Of a stretch of 17,281 bases of DNA, positions 15,201-17,281 are shown piece after piece. The first letter of the stretch is position 1; each line of letters begins with the position of its first letter. The DNA comes from JBDKJS01 sp039806065 (GTDB lineage Bacteria; Bacteroidota; Bacteroidia; AKYH767-A; 2013-40CM-41-45). Both the position numbers and the translations under genes were made by a program. The stretch is taken from positions 1 through 17,281 of the forward strand of contig JBDKJS010000154.1 in NCBI GenBank assembly GCA_039806065.1. The letters run 5' to 3'. The notes below the pieces were generated by a model. The model saw nothing but the letters and a program-made list of their open reading frames with translations, was not told where the DNA came from and did not search any database.

Positions 15201-16280
15201 GCTATTGACTACCCTCAAGCATTGGCACCTGGAGCAAGGTTAGTGATAGCCAATGACAGTCTTAAATTCAAGGCCATCTATCCAATGGTAACAAATGTTT
15301 GTTATTTAAACTTTTCGTTAAACAACAAAGTAGATACCATCGCAGTTTATACCCCTGATTTGCAAGTGGTACTAAAAGCTAATTATGTTGATACGATGCC
15401 ATGGCCTGTGGGAGCCGATGGTTTGGGTTACACCATGCAACTAATCGCAGATAGTTTGGTTCCCAACCTTTCAAGTTCATGGACACAAGGATGCTTGCTG
15501 GGTTCGCCAGGAAGTCAGTATATTCCTTGCAACCCAACGCTCAGTGTAAGTGAAATAAACTATCATAGTCTGCAAGCCAGTGATGCAGGCGATTGGATAG
15601 AAATAAGAAACACAACTTCAATTCCAATAAATTTAAGTGGCTATACCATATTCGATGAAAGTAATCTAAATGAATTTAAATTTGATCAAGGTACAGTGCT
15701 TCTGCCAGGACAACATATTGTACTATCATCAGATACTACCTTGTTTAGATTGCAGCATTCCACCTCTGGTATTTTATTCCAAATACCATTTGCGCTTGGC
15801 AATGGAGGAGATCAAATAAGAATATTTAATGCTTCACAGCAACCGATTCTAGCCATGCAATATGATGATGAAAATGGATGGCCTCTAGCAGCTGATGGGC
15901 AAGGACCAACGTTAGAATTGCAAGATAGTACCAAGAGTTTGAGTAATCCACAGAATTGGTTCGTAGGATGTGATGGCGGTTCGCCATTTAAATATTTTAC
16001 GCCTTGTAGTACCACCGCTGTTTTAGAATCAGGAGCAAAGCTGTCTCCAAGGTTATATCCAAACCCAACATCCGATCAGGTAATATTGCAGCTAGCTTAT
16101 CTTGAATCGCCAATGGTCTACACAATATTGGACATGGAAGGAAGAATGCTTAGTCAAGCTCAAATTAATGCGCTTCAAACTAATATTGATCTACAAGAAT
16201 TAGCCGCAGGGGTTTATACTGTGGTATTGACCAACACAGAGCAATACAAAGCAGTACTCCCGTTGTTGATTGTGAGATAA
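12228..16280 (+). CDS. Secreted multidomain CotH-kinase / lamin-tail protein with type A T9SS sorting domain
   Basis: A 1350-residue protein. A TTG start is needed: an in-frame TAA lies at 12207-12209 with no ATG between, and the TTG opens a good signal peptide (about 1-26, ending SPVSAQ). Domains in order are lamin-tail 1 (about 27-105), a beta-sandwich with IGYGDGDD and AYLNGVEVAR motifs (about 130-280), a chitobiase/hexosaminidase C-terminal-like module (about 372-446, IYYTTDGTNPDS), a CotH domain (about 453-731, ending with MYDVDFG around 721-727), lamin-tail 2 (about 945-1024) and lamin-tail 3 (about 1105-1184). The last 80 residues form a type A T9SS tail (YPNPTSDQ, AGVYTV). CotH proteins are atypical kinases: spore-coat CotH phosphorylates coat proteins. 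The substrate here is unknown. It is predicted to be exported by Sec and then T9SS to the surface or outside. It starts 21 bp after the Fe-S gene. Confidence 0.9.
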   Translation: MKLKSLLQPLALLVLHIFYFTSPVSAQLILNEVTTSNQSIVADDEGDFEDYIEIFNAGTQAVSLEDYFLSDEKEHPLKYQLPSITIPANGYQTIFCSSKNKVAAYNFWRTAIDQTDTLTYFVGVSEPDPTWITQSYNDSSWLMGKGSIGYGDGDDSTVISSTISLYIRKSFFCSDTTNILNALLHLDFDDAFIAYLNGVEVARYNMGNPGDFYSYNTPSNATHEATMYQGLPPEPFVIDANTINSLLVPGENILALQVHNNSIFSPDMSMLPFLSFEFSQPSNLFSSTPTWFPFPNGGIYVHSNFSLSPDESVYLRTSNKELVSKIELQQLNYNTTLQSIPDGSGNYCIAQWGTPSLSNNFTTCYTALAESVSFSPAGGKYAAPISVSLSSQGATAIYYTTDGTNPDSISGQLYTLPILVDSTVVLRAIAFGGPGMLPSITSVQNYLVGATHTVPTIFLTTDPLNLWNYQTGIYVYGPSADSVNFPYFGSNFWRQEKKQAHVSYFDTLGNEVINQDITVAIHGGWSKGFSQKGFRIRADGNSGESDFNYKFFASKDVAKFKTLNIRNAGNDWNLCHMRDDVMHNAINTKTNIDYEATQPVVLYLNGRYWGLYHLREHVNEDYAQNNHPFLENQPMDVIGRNDEVLAGDITAFNDLISTIDQSDLSLDAVFNNIATNLDLENIADYFIAETYYTNTDWLSGYTNNIKIWKPKNVPGKWRYMMYDVDFGLGYANAPDFDGLNSVLNNWWYNPHSILLKGLLESQKFRTYFINRYADLMNTNLSSIHILKEVQRKAIELSPEINPQMNRWGNGVSFYGAPSWNDYNGWYNNVLAMADWVAQRPFHARNVVQNTFSLPQQVDIILNVFPADAGRIKISTIIPDSLPWAGVYFDGVPVIIEALPNPGFSFAFWLPSALLPTGSVNKILNMQLSSSDTLVAVFSGSPLAAPISIDEINYHSADAADAGDWFEIKNIGTQPLELEGYKLTTNNYNIPMAIDYPQALAPGARLVIANDSLKFKAIYPMVTNVCYLNFSLNNKVDTIAVYTPDLQVVLKANYVDTMPWPVGADGLGYTMQLIADSLVPNLSSSWTQGCLLGSPGSQYIPCNPTLSVSEINYHSLQASDAGDWIEIRNTTSIPINLSGYTIFDESNLNEFKFDQGTVLLPGQHIVLSSDTTLFRLQHSTSGILFQIPFALGNGGDQIRIFNASQQPILAMQYDDENGWPLAADGQGPTLELQDSTKSLSNPQNWFVGCDGGSPFKYFTPCSTTAVLESGAKLSPRLYPNPTSDQVILQLAYLESPMVYTILDMEGRMLSQAQINALQTNIDLQELAAGVYTVVLTNTEQYKAVLPLLIVR

Positions 16281-16398
16281 TATTTTTAAGCACGCTATTG
16301 GCAATGGTTAGCAATTATTCTTTTACTTTGCTATCAATTAACAGGGTTATAGAGCATTTCAAAGAAATGACTAACGCGTTTAAAATATTTATACACTT

Positions 16399-16647
16399 AT
16401 GAAATTATTTATTAAAGGAATTGCTGCTGACATAAATGAAGCTGCATTGGAATCCTTTTTTGCTCGATTTGGGAGCATTGAAAGTACAAAGATTGTCTAC
16501 GATCGGATAACTTGGGAATCGAAGGGATTTGGTTTTATAGAGTTTGCAAAAAAAGCAGATGGTGAACGAGCCATTCAAGAGTTAAATGGAGCAACCCTTG
16601 GAGGAAAAATTCTAACAGTAGTGGAAGCCGAAGAACGAAGAAGGTAA
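16399..16647 (+). CDS. Small RRM RNA-binding protein
   Basis: An 82-residue protein made of one RNA-recognition motif: RNP2 LFIKGI (residues 3-8), an alpha-helix (NEAALESFFARFG), and RNP1 KGFGFIEF (42-49) with its exposed aromatic residues intact. The second helix is ADGERAIQELNG, and a short basic tail (EERRR) follows. Such Rbp proteins are common in Bacteroidota and cyanobacteria, bind single-stranded RNA, and in some species are cold-induced. The 118-bp upstream gap holds only a near-match -7 element (TACTTTG, 16324-16330, one base short), which would give a leader of about 65 nt. The next gene, thioredoxin reductase, starts 28 bp later on the same strand, so co-transcription is likely. 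Confidence 0.93.
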   Translation: MKLFIKGIAADINEAALESFFARFGSIESTKIVYDRITWESKGFGFIEFAKKADGERAIQELNGATLGGKILTVVEAEERRR

Positions 16648-16675
16648 TATTTTAATTAAAGTCTAAGTTAACCAT

Positions 16676-17281
16676 ATGAGCAATACACAGCATTTACAAT
16701 GTTTAATAATAGGATCGGGGCCTGCGGGCTATACTGCGGCCATCTATGCTGCACGAGCCGATTTAAAACCTGTAATGTACACTGGCTTACAGCCTGGTGG
16801 TCAATTAACCATTACAACTGAGGTAGAAAACTACCCAGGTTATCCTAAGGGCACTCATGGTCCACAAATGATGGAAGATTTTAAAGCACAAGCAGAACGA
16901 TTTGGGACAGATATTCGATTTGGATACATCACCGAAGTGGATTTTACTGGGCCCATTCATAAGGTCATAGTTGATGGAAGCCATACGATAACTGCTGATG
17001 CCGTGATCATAGCCACAGGTGCCAGCGCAAAGTGGCTTGGATTAGAAAGTGAACAAAGGCTAAATGGATTTGGAGTGAGTGCATGCGCTACATGTGATGG
17101 ATACTTTTATAGAGGTCAAGAGGTGGCAGTAGTAGGAGGAGGTGATACTGCTGCAGAAGAAGCACATTATTTGAGTAAGCTATGTAAAAAGGTTTATTTA
17201 ATAGTGAGAAGAAATGAGATGCGAGCAAGCAAGGCCATGCAACATAGAGTAGCCAATACTGCCAATATTGAAATAATTTGG
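16676..17281 (+). CDS. trxB: Thioredoxin reductase, 3' partial
   Basis: The first 202 codons of a thioredoxin-disulfide reductase, running off the right edge with no stop. The FAD-binding GSGPAGYTAA motif is at residues 13-22, PGGQL at 40-44, ENYPG at 51-55 and ATG at 113-115. The redox-active CATC (Cys137 and Cys140) is followed by D141, and the NADPH-binding GGGDTAAEEA lies at 154-163. VRRNEMR at about 177-183 stands where HRRxxxR is usual, with the arginines kept. It is a cytosolic flavoenzyme reducing thioredoxin with NADPH. The ATG at 16676 precedes a short tail before the FAD motif, as is normal in the family. Full-length enzymes are about 310-320 residues, so roughly a third is missing here. 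It lies 28 bp after the RRM gene. Confidence 0.96.
   Translation, partial: MSNTQHLQCLIIGSGPAGYTAAIYAARADLKPVMYTGLQPGGQLTITTEVENYPGYPKGTHGPQMMEDFKAQAERFGTDIRFGYITEVDFTGPIHKVIVDGSHTITADAVIIATGASAKWLGLESEQRLNGFGVSACATCDGYFYRGQEVAVVGGGDTAAEEAHYLSKLCKKVYLIVRRNEMRASKAMQHRVANTANIEIIW

Overview
The window comes from a low-GC member of the Bacteroidota. The evidence is a PorP/SprF-family outer-membrane protein, two different type IX secretion system (T9SS) C-terminal sorting domains (type B, gliding-associated CHU_C style, and type A, Por-secretion-tail style), a PorE-like TPR/propeller/OmpA protein, TAnnTTTG-type -7 promoter elements and AT-rich leaders without clear Shine-Dalgarno sequences. I cannot place it below phylum, although the gene style fits Chitinophagia/Sphingobacteriia-like environmental lineages. 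No core T9SS genes (gldKLMN, sprA, porV) are in the window.

Layout. Positions 2-5616 (+) form a three-gene T9SS surface-adhesin cassette: a large secreted repeat protein truncated by the left edge (cadherin-like tandem repeats, SprB-type repeats, Ig-like modules, CHU_C tail), a PorP/SprF partner and a PorE-like peptidoglycan-binding OmpA protein. It converges, with 3 bp between stop codons, on a phospholipase-D/cardiolipin-synthase-like enzyme (5620-6771, -). After about 380 bp of AT-rich noncoding DNA comes a small N4BP2-like P-loop kinase (7152-7550, -). Divergent from it are an EnvC-like, catalytically degenerate LytM protein (7754-9001, +) and TatA (9076-9261, +). TatA has its own promoter and ends at a bidirectional terminator shared with two small uncharacterised minus-strand genes (9311-9890). 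A 459-bp noncoding stretch with several inverted repeats separates these from the final plus-strand run.

That run (10350-17281) encodes an MltD-like lytic transglycosylase with two LysM domains, a single-domain NifU/Nfu-type Fe-S carrier, a 1350-residue secreted multidomain CotH-kinase/lamin-tail protein with a type A T9SS tail, a small RRM RNA-binding protein and the first 202 codons of thioredoxin reductase (cut by the right edge).

Themes. Most genes concern the cell envelope: T9SS cargo and its outer-membrane partner, peptidoglycan anchoring, peptidoglycan cleavage and its regulation, phospholipid metabolism and Tat export. I found no mobile element, CRISPR array, phage gene or RNA gene that I could recognise. 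The items most worth following up are the co-varying cysteine pairs in the adhesin repeats, the adhesin/PorP/PorE cassette, the secreted CotH protein, the isolated eukaryote-type P-loop kinase, and the structured intergenic region at 9891-10349.
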